Positions 18,175 through 26,708 of a DNA stretch of 64,000 bases are shown piece after piece. A program made the position numbers and the translations under genes. The notes beneath the pieces are model-generated. The model worked only from the letters and a program-made list of their open reading frames with translations, was not told the origin of the DNA and did not search any database. The DNA comes from Akkermansiaceae bacterium (GTDB lineage Bacteria > Verrucomicrobiota > Verrucomicrobiia > Verrucomicrobiales > DEV007): assembly GCA_024233005.1 (NCBI GenBank), contig JACKQE010000008.1, forward strand, positions 177,526-241,525. The letters are read 5' to 3'. Each line of letters begins with the position of its first letter. Position 1 is the first letter of the stretch.

Positions 18175-20205
18175 ATGAGCCGTATGAAATGGACTTGCTC
18201 GCTCGTCGCCGCCCTGCTGACCTGTGCCGGTTCTCTCGCTGGAGCGGACCGGGTCGCTCTTGTCATCGGAAACAACGACTACCCCGATGAAGGCAACTTT
18301 CCCGATCTGAGCAACTGCCGCAACGACGCTACGCTCATCAAGACCTCCTTGGAACGGGCTGGCTTCACGGTCATTTACCTGGAGAATGCGGACTGGCAGC
18401 GGATTGATGAAGGGGTGACCACCTTCGAGAACGCCATCTCCCGGGGAGGCACGGCGGTGTTTTACTTCGCGGGTCACGGCATCGAGTTCGAAGGCAAAAA
18501 CTACCTCATGGGGACCAACGCGAAGCTTCTGGCTCGGAGCCGCCTGGGCCAGGAGGGCTACGATGCCGAGACCGTGGCGCAGGCCATGCTGCTCGCTGGA
18601 GCGAAGAGCAGCTTTCTTTTCCTCGACTGCTGCCGCGACGCGCCCGCGGACGCAGGCTGGCTTTCCCGGGGCGTCAAGAAGCGCGGCCTGGCGGACCTGA
18701 AGATCTCGGGAGACATCGTCATCGGCTTTGCCGCGACTCCCGGGCAGTCGGCCCTCGATGCCCCGGTGGAGGGCGTGACCGGAGCAACCGGAAACAACAG
18801 CCCCTATGCGCAGGCGCTTGCGAAAGCCTTCCATGCCGGGCTGGACCATTTGGCGATGTTTCAGAAGGTTCGGGCGGACGTGAACACCCTCACCGGAGGC
18901 CAGCAGCGCACGTGGGAAAGCGGCAGCTTTCTGGAAACCTTTTACTTCACGCGCGGCACGGCTCATGTCGAGCCCATGCCAGCCGCGGCAGCGGCACGGC
19001 CCCAAATCGATCCGGGCTTTGGCGTCGGCGGGCGGGTGCACACCAGCTATGGCTATGGAGGAGGCGAGGATTCCTACAGCGTGGCGATGCAATCCGATGG
19101 CAGTCTCATCATCGCGGGGGAGGCGGAAAAGGCCTTCAAGAAAGGTTCCTTCCAAGTCGCGCTCGCCCGGATCACCCCGTCCGGCACCTCGGACACCTCG
19201 TTTGGACAGTCCGGTCGCACCGTGCTCAACATCGGCCCCTTTGATGATGGCATCCGGGGCACAACGCTGGCCGTGCAGTCCGACGGGCGCATCGTTTATG
19301 GCGCCAGGGCTTCGGTGGATGGCTATGGCTACGACTTCGCAGTGGGACGATTGCTGCCGGACGGCTCGCGGGATCAGACCTTTGGTCAGAATGGGCTCGC
19401 CGTGACGAACATCACCGGCACCAAGCCGCCGCAGCTTCGTTCCGCCGAAGTGCAGGAGTTGCGCCTGCAACCAGACGGGAAGATTCTCGCGGCGGGGCGC
19501 AGCAATCTCAATGAAGCGCTCGGCGATGCCTTTACCCTCGTGCGCTACCTGCCGCGCGGCGGCCTGGACTCCTCCTTTGGCAATGGGGGCATCGTGAGGA
19601 CAGCCTACTCCACCAAACTTCAGGAAGTCTACGGCATGACCCTCATGGACGATGGCCGCATCGTTCTCTGCGGCAAGGCTTTCGGCCCGGGTGAAATGGA
19701 TGCCGTGATCCTGCGCTATCACTCCAACGGCACCCTCGACAAGACCTTTGGCAGGGACGGCCTCATCGTCCTCAACCTTGGGGCCAAGTCGTATGATGTT
19801 GGCTCCGTCGTTGTGGCTCAAGGCAACAAGCTCGTCGCCACCATCGGGTCCGACGTCTTTCCCAGCGCGGCGCTGATGCGGTTCAACGAGGACGGCAGCA
19901 TTGACCGCAGTTTCGGCGGAGGCAAAGGCCACGTCATTCCCGGCGGGGAGTTCCGCGGTCCGGTGCTCACGGCGGATGGACGCCTCCTGGTGGTTCTGAT
20001 GAAAGACTACTCGGTGAAACTCTACACCGCCGACGGGCAGCCCTCGACGGAGGTTCCCTCCAACGATACCCCGAGGCCTGCGGCGGAAACCATGCGCTCC
20101 ATGATCCTGGCCCCCGATGGCCGTCTGGTTCTCACGGGCTACACCCGGCTGGAGGAAGGTCGCACCGTCCCCACCACCATTCGGCTGCGTGGGTTGAACC
20201 CCTGA
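18175..20205 (+). CDS. Secreted caspase-fold (C14) protein with DUF5122 repeats
   Basis: This 676-residue protein has a signal peptide (residues 1-23, ending LAGA). A peptidase C14/metacaspase domain follows: RVALVIGNNDYPD at 26-38, NCRNDATLIKTSLERAGF, FYFAGHGIEFEGKNYL with catalytic His101, and FLFLDCCRDAP with catalytic Cys153. Both dyad residues are present. From about residue 280 there are six or seven copies of a 50-residue unit ending in D-x-x-F-G-x-x-G, with QSDGSLIIAG- or QPDGKILAAG-type strands, matching DUF5122 (delta-60) repeats that build a beta-propeller. Caspase-like proteases usually cut after Arg, Lys or Asp; the propeller probably binds a partner or regulates access. It has no operon partner. 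Domain calls are strong; the biological role is open. Confidence 0.88.
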   Translation: MSRMKWTCSLVAALLTCAGSLAGADRVALVIGNNDYPDEGNFPDLSNCRNDATLIKTSLERAGFTVIYLENADWQRIDEGVTTFENAISRGGTAVFYFAGHGIEFEGKNYLMGTNAKLLARSRLGQEGYDAETVAQAMLLAGAKSSFLFLDCCRDAPADAGWLSRGVKKRGLADLKISGDIVIGFAATPGQSALDAPVEGVTGATGNNSPYAQALAKAFHAGLDHLAMFQKVRADVNTLTGGQQRTWESGSFLETFYFTRGTAHVEPMPAAAAARPQIDPGFGVGGRVHTSYGYGGGEDSYSVAMQSDGSLIIAGEAEKAFKKGSFQVALARITPSGTSDTSFGQSGRTVLNIGPFDDGIRGTTLAVQSDGRIVYGARASVDGYGYDFAVGRLLPDGSRDQTFGQNGLAVTNITGTKPPQLRSAEVQELRLQPDGKILAAGRSNLNEALGDAFTLVRYLPRGGLDSSFGNGGIVRTAYSTKLQEVYGMTLMDDGRIVLCGKAFGPGEMDAVILRYHSNGTLDKTFGRDGLIVLNLGAKSYDVGSVVVAQGNKLVATIGSDVFPSAALMRFNEDGSIDRSFGGGKGHVIPGGEFRGPVLTADGRLLVVLMKDYSVKLYTADGQPSTEVPSNDTPRPAAETMRSMILAPDGRLVLTGYTRLEEGRTVPTTIRLRGLNP

Positions 20206-20418
20206 AGCGGTTCTTTTCCCTGCCTGCGACGTTCGCTCGGAGAACGGGACAGTTGGCAGATGAAGGGGTTGCGGTGCATGCCAAGAAGGCAGATCCAGAG
20301 AGGTGCCAATGATCCGATCCAATCCCGAGCAGGTCATTTCCGCGCTCAAGGAGGTGGAGAGCCGGGACCAGAGGGAATGGGTGTCCCAAGCCGGGGGACT
20401 GCCAGGAATTCGCCTATG

Positions 20419-20453
20419 CAACCCCGCCGCTCCGTCACCGCGCATCGCCCCGG
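20419..20453. repeat. 35-bp repeat, copy A
   Basis: Bases 20419-20453 match 25794-25828 at about 31 of 35 positions (core GCCGCTCCG, then CACCG and GCATCGCC). Copy A covers the last codons and stop of the gene at 20435-21769. The two copies lie near the two ends of the accessory island. They could be a dispersed intergenic repeat, an attachment-like duplication, or the 3' ends of two related genes. Confidence 0.5.
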
Positions 20454-21769
20454 GTTGGAGGGGGTGCCGCCATAGTCACTTCTTCATCTTCGGCAACAAA
20501 GGCTTCGAGTCCACGTTTTGTGTAGGCGGCGGTAGTGCGCTGCCCCACATCCCTTGCGACCGCTGCGATGGCACCGAAGACAAAGCGGCCAAGTTGCTCC
20601 TTCTCGATCGCTTCCCTCGTGATTTTTGGAGCGGTGCCGGGAGCCATCGCCCGTTCGAGCGCCTGCTGGGTTTCCGGATCTAGAATCTCCGCCCGGTGAA
20701 CAAACACGCGGACGATGTTCTCAGGCTTTGGCGAAATGGTTAGAGGCAAGATAGCGTCTATCACAACCTGAGGCGCTATCGAAAAGACCCGCTGTCCGGG
20801 TTCCTCATACCATTGGTCATCCCACGTAGCCACCATCGCCGCCGCTTCAGCAGCTGTGAGTCCCGAGTCGATCAGTGCAGCTACCATCGAGGCTCCGAGT
20901 GCTTGTATCGATGCCTCACGGTTTGCGCCGGCATTATGCGACTCCAGACTGACCTCCACCCTCGGGAGAGCGGCTTCGCTGTTGTATGCAGGAAATACTG
21001 GCAACTTTTCCCAACGAACCGCATCGGAAGTCGAACGCACTACCCACACATGCTTCATCCCGAAGGCACTGTTGTAATGGTTGAGGCTCATGGTTCCGCC
21101 GGATTGCATCTGCACATTGAGTCCGGTATCAAATGATCCGACTCCCCTGTAAAACAGAAACTTCTCCAGTTGATCCGGTGCCTGGTTTCCTTCACCATCG
21201 ATCGGTTGCACCATGCGCACGACCGCTGCCTCGGGCACGGCACGCGCCTGGAAGTAGTGGTTGTCTGGCCGATCCGCGTCGGTTGGCAGCCGCGCGATCA
21301 ATTCAGTCGCTTCGGCAGCAGGGATCAGTTCAAGGCTATTCCATGCCAGAGAACCCAGCATCGAGTTACCCGCCGGAAAAAACTCCGTGAGCTTTCCTCC
21401 GTTGTGGTAGGTCACCGCAACGTCCACTTTTCGCCGCTTGTCGGTGTAGAAATAGATGACGGGCGTTTCCATCCGTGCGAATCCGTTGATCGACGACTTC
21501 CCCGCGAAGCCACGATGCACGAATGCAGGCAAATCACTGACAGAATTCACCCCTTTAGCGTTCGGAGAGCCTCCCAGTTGCCACCCGCCCTGGTACCAGC
21601 TCAAGCTGCTTCCGGTCGACCAGTGCAAAGTAGTAAACGTCCCCCATTCGTGTGCCCGTAAACCGCCGATACCCGGTTCGGATTTTGCGCTGTCTTCACC
21701 ACCACCGATGAGCGGAGATACCAGAGCCAGCGAACTGGCAACAACCCATGCCGAGTAGATCATTCTCAT
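20435..21769 (-). CDS. Secreted protein of unknown function (HEWGTFT type)
   Basis: The ATG at 21769 gives a 444-residue protein with a signal peptide (MRMIYSAWVVASSLALVSPLIGG). After it comes LRAHEWGTFTTL, a motif I associate with uncharacterised planctomycete and verrucomicrobial secreted proteins, and METPVIYFYTDKRRKVDV. The C-terminal third is helical (AEAAAMVATWDDQWYEEPGQRVF) and charged. No catalytic signature is seen. Its 5' side touches a uvrA remnant and an IS630 element, so its native upstream region may have been replaced. GC content is lower than in the chromosomal genes on either side. Confidence 0.72.
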   Translation of the reverse strand: MRMIYSAWVVASSLALVSPLIGGGEDSAKSEPGIGGLRAHEWGTFTTLHWSTGSSLSWYQGGWQLGGSPNAKGVNSVSDLPAFVHRGFAGKSSINGFARMETPVIYFYTDKRRKVDVAVTYHNGGKLTEFFPAGNSMLGSLAWNSLELIPAAEATELIARLPTDADRPDNHYFQARAVPEAAVVRMVQPIDGEGNQAPDQLEKFLFYRGVGSFDTGLNVQMQSGGTMSLNHYNSAFGMKHVWVVRSTSDAVRWEKLPVFPAYNSEAALPRVEVSLESHNAGANREASIQALGASMVAALIDSGLTAAEAAAMVATWDDQWYEEPGQRVFSIAPQVVIDAILPLTISPKPENIVRVFVHRAEILDPETQQALERAMAPGTAPKITREAIEKEQLGRFVFGAIAAVARDVGQRTTAAYTKRGLEAFVAEDEEVTMAAPPPTRGDAR

Positions 21770-21869
21770 GAGGCAAACTCTCTCGTTGCGACTGATCCCG
21801 CAAGCATCGGATTGTAATGAGTTTGTAAATGCCGAAACCACTGAAACAACGCCCGCTTCCTAAACGGCG

Positions 21870-22068
21870 CCGTCCGGTTCGTCTTGTGCTGCGCAACGTC
21901 TTCAGGCGACCCATCCACCAGCAGTTTGCCGCCTTCCTCGCCCGGCTCGGCCATAAGGTCGGTGTTGCTATCGATGACGAGGACGGTGTGGCCGTCATCG
22001 ATGAGGGAGTGGAGGACTTCGATGAACTTGCGCACGTCTGCCATGTGCAGGCCGATGGTGGGTTCATC
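21870..22068 (-). pseudogene. uvrA: UvrA C-terminal remnant
   Basis: In the frame running from 22494 downward, residues from about 143 leave the transposase and read DEPTIGLHMADVRKFIEVLH, then DDGHTVLVIDSNTDL, then GEEGGKLLVDGSPEDVAQHK. This order is the Walker B/D-loop, the VIEHN switch region and the GGxxVxxGTPEEVA end of UvrA. The normally intervening D-W-I-I-D-L-G-P is missing and His of VIEHN is Ser, so it is degraded. Only about 66 codons remain, fused in frame to a truncated IS630 transposase. Confidence 0.75.
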
Positions 22069-22975
22069 GCCGCTTTTGGTAATGAATCCCGCCAAGGAGT
22101 GCCGATTAAGAGGCTGCCAAAGGCGTTCGATGGGGTTGGAGTCGGGACTGTCAGGAGGAAGGTCGACCGGTTCGAGGTAATGCCAGTTGAGAGTCTTGAC
22201 CTTGTGCCAGCTGGCATTGTCGAGAACCAACACACACCGTCGACCCTGAGTCGGCGGAGCTTCCTCTGCCATCGTGTCGAGGAATCCTTGGAAGACATCG
22301 CCATCGCAGTGTGGAACGATCAGGCTGACAAGCTTACCGCTCTTGGGATGGACCGCTCCCAGGACATTTTTCCGGACACGCTTGCCGAAGTCCCCCCTGA
22401 GTGATTCGTTCGCCGCGCCTGGCCCACTTCCGACGCGGTCTCGGGTCGCCTTCGAACCCGGCTTCGTCACCAAAGTAAACGTCGCAGCGATCATCGTCTA
22501 TCAGGTCAAGGAGTTCATCGGCAAACCGTGCCCGCTGGTCCTCCCAGTCTTTCCGATTCGGCGGCTCGGGCATGGGCCGCGGGACTTTGAGCTGGTAGTC
22601 GTGTTCGTGAAGGTATCGCACCAGCGTGCTGTAGGCGATGGGCAGATCCTTCTCGTTCTTGAGCCAGCCCACCAGTTGCGTGGCCGTCCAGTGGCTTTGG
22701 CCAGCCAACGCGGGGGCCTCGATCAAAGGCAGGATCACCTCGGCAACCAACTCTTTGGAATCGGATCGGGGCCTCCCCGTTTTGGGCCGATAGGTCAACG
22801 CGTCGATGTCTGCTTCATGGAAGCGTGAAATCCAGAGCTGGAGGCACCGTTCGGTGACGCGCGAATGCTTGCGGGTCAGTTCGAAGTCAGCCCCGCAGAG
22901 CTTGAGATGGATCGCGCGCAACCGTCTTGAAGCCTTCTCATCGGGAGAGCAATCAATGGCGACTTCCAGCTCCAC
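22069..22975 (-). mobile_element. IS630-family element, frameshifted and truncated transposase
   Basis: Reading on the minus strand from 22975, MELEVAIDCSPDEKASRRLR and a helix-turn-helix region lead to DVYFGDEAGFEGDPRPRRKW, holding the first catalytic Asp of the IS630 DDE domain. The frame then changes. The second half reads VLVLDNASWHK (second Asp) and LPPDSPDSNPIERLW (third acidic residue). The two frames join near a run of six C at 22392-22397 (six G on the coding strand); removing one base restores a continuous protein. This could be programmed slippage or a simple indel. The usual C-terminal tail after the third acidic residue is missing, replaced by a uvrA remnant at about 22068. Terminal inverted repeats were not identified. 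Confidence 0.82.
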
Positions 22976-23095
22976 CAGTGAGCAGTTTTCCGGTTCAAGG
23001 AGTTGTCGTTGCCTGCCGATTCAAAAGCCTTAGCCACTGTAAAAACAGTACAAGTGGAAAAATCACTTTTCGCGAAAATACTTTTAAGAATCGGT

Positions 23096-25543
23096 CTAAT
23101 TCTGCGGTGAAAACTCCTCAACAATGCGTTCAAGCAACCTGCCGTCCATTTGCTGACTCCAAAACGTAGCATCTAGGAAGACGCACAAGTGTTTTCGGGC
23201 GCGACTGAAGGCCGTGTTCAGTAGGGCAAGAGCATCGCTTCGGGGCAGAGAATCATCAGTAAACCAGGGTTGGTTCAAGGGAAGATTGCCGGTGTCGACG
23301 ACACTGAACAAGACCCAATCCCATTCACGGCCTTGGGCTTCGTGAATGTTCAAAACCTCCAGACGATCGTGGCGTCCAATTGCTTGGTTTAGCTTGATAC
23401 GCAGCAGCGCTTTTTGATCATTGTAGGGTGTTAGAACTGCCAAAGTTTCGCTAACGGTCCCAGGATGCCTTAGCCAAATGCGGACTCGACTTACGATCTC
23501 CTCTGCCTCCTGGTGATTCGTCCTCCTCCTTTGGTTTTCCACCTCGTGGGGAGAACAATCGAAGGTAACAATTCTGGTGTCCCCAAGTCCGACCAGCCCA
23601 ATTTCACCATACACCGCAGTATCTAATAAGTGGGCCAAGCGGTGCCCAAATCGGTAAGAGCGTGTCAAGGTCATTCTTGGCATGAGGCAATGCATCGCGT
23701 CAGTCCTTGCTGACAACGATTCGTGATTATCTCCGACCTCAAAAGCATCCTCCAGGAAAATTGACCGCTTAGCCCAGAAACTTTGAATGACGGAATCATT
23801 GTCGTTTTGGCAAACTGGCGGAAGCTGCATATGGTCTCCCAACAAAGTGATGGGGCAGTGTAAACTCAGCAGCGGAATGACCTTTGCCAACGGGGCATAG
23901 GCCGCCTCGTCAACGAACACATGGTTGGCCTTGATGGTCCCATTTCCCAATGTCATTCCGATGAAGCCATCGAGAGTCATCCCCAACAGCCGCTTGCTTG
24001 CCAGATCTTGCTGGAAAGCATCAATGGTTATCTGGTGACGATCAATCTCTGCTTGGAGCTGTGAGATCCGTTGCGATCTAGCAGGTTCATCCAGAAAATC
24101 TTCCAGCCTCGCTTCCATGCTTTTCTGTTGCTCTCGAAGCTTTGCAAGTTCGATTTGCTTTGCATCTACGCTTTGTACCAAGTTGCCATGCCTTTCCCTC
24201 GCAGACTTGATTGCGTCAGCCACTCGTTGCGCCTCTTTACGCGAAAGTGCCACCTCCCCCGCAACTTGGCTTAATGCCAGCTCGATAGCTTCATGCTCAG
24301 GCTTCACCGAGTCACGCTTAAGTCTCAGGCTTTGTAACGTGCCTTCAACACTGCTGCGCCTTGCATCACACGTTTTCAGGCTTGCAGCAATATTTCGGTG
24401 CTTTGATGTGAGACGCTCGAACAACGTCATTCCACGCTTTTTTCTCTCCAGTTCTTTGAATTCTTGAATAAGCCTAATGTGTTCAGATTCGAAAGTAGCC
24501 AGGTGCATAATTGTATTGGCATAACCAAGGCCAGAGCGCTTACCAGAGAGTCGATCCATTTCCGCACGATTTCTCGTGAGGATTTCCTGTGCATGAACAT
24601 ATTCTGATTCAAGCGCTTCCAGCTTTGCGGATTGCTCGGCAATGGCGGATTTGCGAGTCTTTAGAGTGTCGAGTAATGATTCAATCTCGATGTCGCATCT
24701 AGCAGCACGAACGGCCAACTCGGAGGCCTCATTATGACGAGCAATCTCCTTTTCGGCGTCGTCGATCTTCTTAGTAGCTTCATCCACCTGATGTTGGAAA
24801 ACCTCCGCTTCACAGCAGTTCGGATGACGCTGCATAAACTGGGGAGTCGGAGTCCCTAGACGCAGCACTAGGTTTGGATTCGCCAATCGCTCAATCACAG
24901 CATCAAGTGCATGGTCCACCGCAAGGTTTGTGGGCGCTAGGACAAGGATTGTTTCTCCAACTTCAACGCATTTCGCAACTCCCGATGCTAGGACCATCCT
25001 GGATTTTCCGGTTCCTGGCGGCCCCCAGACGTAGCTTAGAGTATTCTGCAACATGCCGTGAACAGCTTGTGCCTGCTCGTCACTGGTGTCTTCAGGCAAG
25101 ACTATCGTTTCCACCTTCGTCCTGGGTGACAACTGATCTAAACCGCACACTGAATGACCTCGGCGTTCGATCCATTCAAGAACTCTTTTCACCAACCACC
25201 GAAAGCTGACAACAAACTTTCCGCTTGGTGCTCGGATGTTTTCACGACAGGCAAAGCAGACCGAACCGTCTTGCCTGTTGTATTTGAGTATCCGTACATC
25301 ATGCTCACCCCCTTCAACCCGAAGTATAGAGCTGCTGTCTTGAGAGAGTCTTGGACTGTCATTTACGATACCGTCATACTGATGCCACATCTCACCTTCG
25401 AGCATGGTCACGCGCACTTCGTTTTCTGCTATTTGGTGAACCAAGTAGACTTTCTCGTTACCACGCTGCCTTTTCAACTCTTCGAGGTAACGAGTCGTGC
25501 TGAATGCAAGGGCGCGAATCACAGCTTGGGCTGGGAGGGGCAT
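23096..25543 (-). CDS. SF1 (UPF1-like) helicase with long coiled-coil insert
   Basis: This is an 815-residue protein. Walker A is GPPGTGKS at residues 174-181, after a TIVLPEDTSDEQAQAV Q-motif-like region. Walker B is FVDEAAYAPLAK near 550, motif III is LLGDHMQLPPV near 577, and C-terminal motifs are LTRSYRFG, VLTPYNDQKALL, HEAQGREWDWVLFS and LLNTAFSRARKHL. This order is AAA_11/AAA_12 superfamily 1. About 260 residues (roughly 245-510) inserted between the first motifs are heptad-rich coiled coil. The N-terminal 140 residues form an unrecognised domain. GC content is visibly lower than in neighbouring chromosomal genes. It is next to an IS630 element and has no obvious housekeeping counterpart; a mobile defence or nucleic-acid surveillance role is an inference. 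Confidence 0.85.
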   Translation of the reverse strand: MPLPAQAVIRALAFSTTRYLEELKRQRGNEKVYLVHQIAENEVRVTMLEGEMWHQYDGIVNDSPRLSQDSSSILRVEGGEHDVRILKYNRQDGSVCFACRENIRAPSGKFVVSFRWLVKRVLEWIERRGHSVCGLDQLSPRTKVETIVLPEDTSDEQAQAVHGMLQNTLSYVWGPPGTGKSRMVLASGVAKCVEVGETILVLAPTNLAVDHALDAVIERLANPNLVLRLGTPTPQFMQRHPNCCEAEVFQHQVDEATKKIDDAEKEIARHNEASELAVRAARCDIEIESLLDTLKTRKSAIAEQSAKLEALESEYVHAQEILTRNRAEMDRLSGKRSGLGYANTIMHLATFESEHIRLIQEFKELERKKRGMTLFERLTSKHRNIAASLKTCDARRSSVEGTLQSLRLKRDSVKPEHEAIELALSQVAGEVALSRKEAQRVADAIKSARERHGNLVQSVDAKQIELAKLREQQKSMEARLEDFLDEPARSQRISQLQAEIDRHQITIDAFQQDLASKRLLGMTLDGFIGMTLGNGTIKANHVFVDEAAYAPLAKVIPLLSLHCPITLLGDHMQLPPVCQNDNDSVIQSFWAKRSIFLEDAFEVGDNHESLSARTDAMHCLMPRMTLTRSYRFGHRLAHLLDTAVYGEIGLVGLGDTRIVTFDCSPHEVENQRRRTNHQEAEEIVSRVRIWLRHPGTVSETLAVLTPYNDQKALLRIKLNQAIGRHDRLEVLNIHEAQGREWDWVLFSVVDTGNLPLNQPWFTDDSLPRSDALALLNTAFSRARKHLCVFLDATFWSQQMDGRLLERIVEEFSPQN

Positions 25544-26637
25544 TGTTGATAAGGTAAAAGCTGGGCTTCATTTAAGGCATACTCGAATAATTGCGACGCT
25601 TCAATCCTGTAGATGACTCGGACGATAGTGAATGTGACACTGTTTCATGCGTCCTTTGGCTTGTATAGTTCGGACGAATGCCTGTGCGCAGCATCACTCC
25701 TACAAATCAAACAATTTCATCGTCCGCGCCATGACCTCAAGCCCGAAACTGTGCGGCAATTCGTAGATGGGTAATGCAAGGCAATCGCTTTTTCAACCTC
25801 GCCGCTCCGCCACCGAGCATCGCCTCGGGGCGGGGGGCAGGAGGAACAAGGAGTGAAAGAGCCTCATGTCGAGAAATTGGACCGTAAATTACCCGTGCTG
25901 TCAAGCAATTGGAGGGATCCCGAACGGCCCACTGACTAGCGTAGCCGTCATTTGGCGTCACGCGGTCACTACGGTGCGGCCCCGGCCAGATTTCGTTTGC
26001 CAAATAGGCGGGTGGTCTTTCCCGTATGAGTTCGACCTGAGTTCAATCCTCCCGGTAGACAGGCCACTCGCCCGCGGGAAACGATGCATCGGCATCGAAA
26101 CTAAGACTTTCCCCGACTCGGAGGGGAGCTCGGGTGCCTCCCTTTAGCCGTCCTGCTCGCTGCGCCACCAATCCTCGGGCTGCGCCTTGATTTCGTCGCT
26201 CCGAATATGACAAAGGGACAGGTCATAAGAAGGAGACAGGAAAGCAGGATGACGGGATGCTTTACCGTCTCACCCTGTCCAGCTGCCTGACCGTCGGCCT
26301 GCACATCGCATGGCGCCACAGGGTAGCTCTGCCTGAGTTGGCGGCACGCTGCTTGGGGAAAAGACAGTTCCCATTGGCCTAGCCTCCGGGAACAGGTCCG
26401 GAACCGACAAGGACAGCCGCCGAGGAGAAAGTCCGACGGCTCAAACGCCACCTGGTTGCCAGCCGACCAATCTGGGCGATTGGCGACCAGCGCCAGACTC
26501 GTTCCTCACGCCCTTTCAGATCGGCAGGTAACTTGGTTTGAAAACGGGGCTGCGGCTCTTTTGACTGCTCGCCCCGGCCTCGCAGAATGGGCTTTGGTCT
26601 TGCCGGAAGCCCTCTGGAATGGAGTCCCGGGCGTCCA
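25544..26637. other. Gene-poor interval after the helicase
   Basis: About 1.1 kb between the helicase start and the terminator at 26639. Only short frames occur, none with a recognisable product. It contains repeat copy B (25794-25828), and GC-rich segments at 26100-26600 that look like non-coding or decayed sequence. The helicase promoter must lie close to 25544, where the sequence is AT-rich. No RNA family is recognised. Confidence 0.5.
25794..25828. repeat. 35-bp repeat, copy B
   Basis: This matches copy A at 20419-20453 at about 31 of 35 bases, in the same orientation. Here it lies outside any gene. The following GCCTCGGGGCGGGGGG can partly fold back on the upstream CCGCTCCG. Confidence 0.5.
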
Positions 26638-26638
26638 T

Positions 26639-26668
26639 AAAAAAGGGCTGCGGATTTCTCCGCAGCCC
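26639..26668 (-). terminator. Rho-independent terminator
   Basis: A perfect 10-base stem (GGGCTGCGGA at 26645-26654 pairing with TCCGCAGCCC at 26659-26668) encloses a 4-base loop. On the minus strand it is followed by six T (26644-26639). It sits 40 bases past the stop of the gene at 26709-27680. Confidence 0.9.
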
Positions 26669-26708
26669 TTTCCAGTCAATCGAAAACCGTCAGGGGGAAC
26701 TGATGATT

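Noticed and set aside
26400..26480. Possible RNase P RNA (AGGAGAAAGTCCG resembles the conserved 5' element)
   Set aside because: The spacing is wrong and none of the other conserved regions (such as the 3' AGACAGAACCCGG-like block) is found on either strand.
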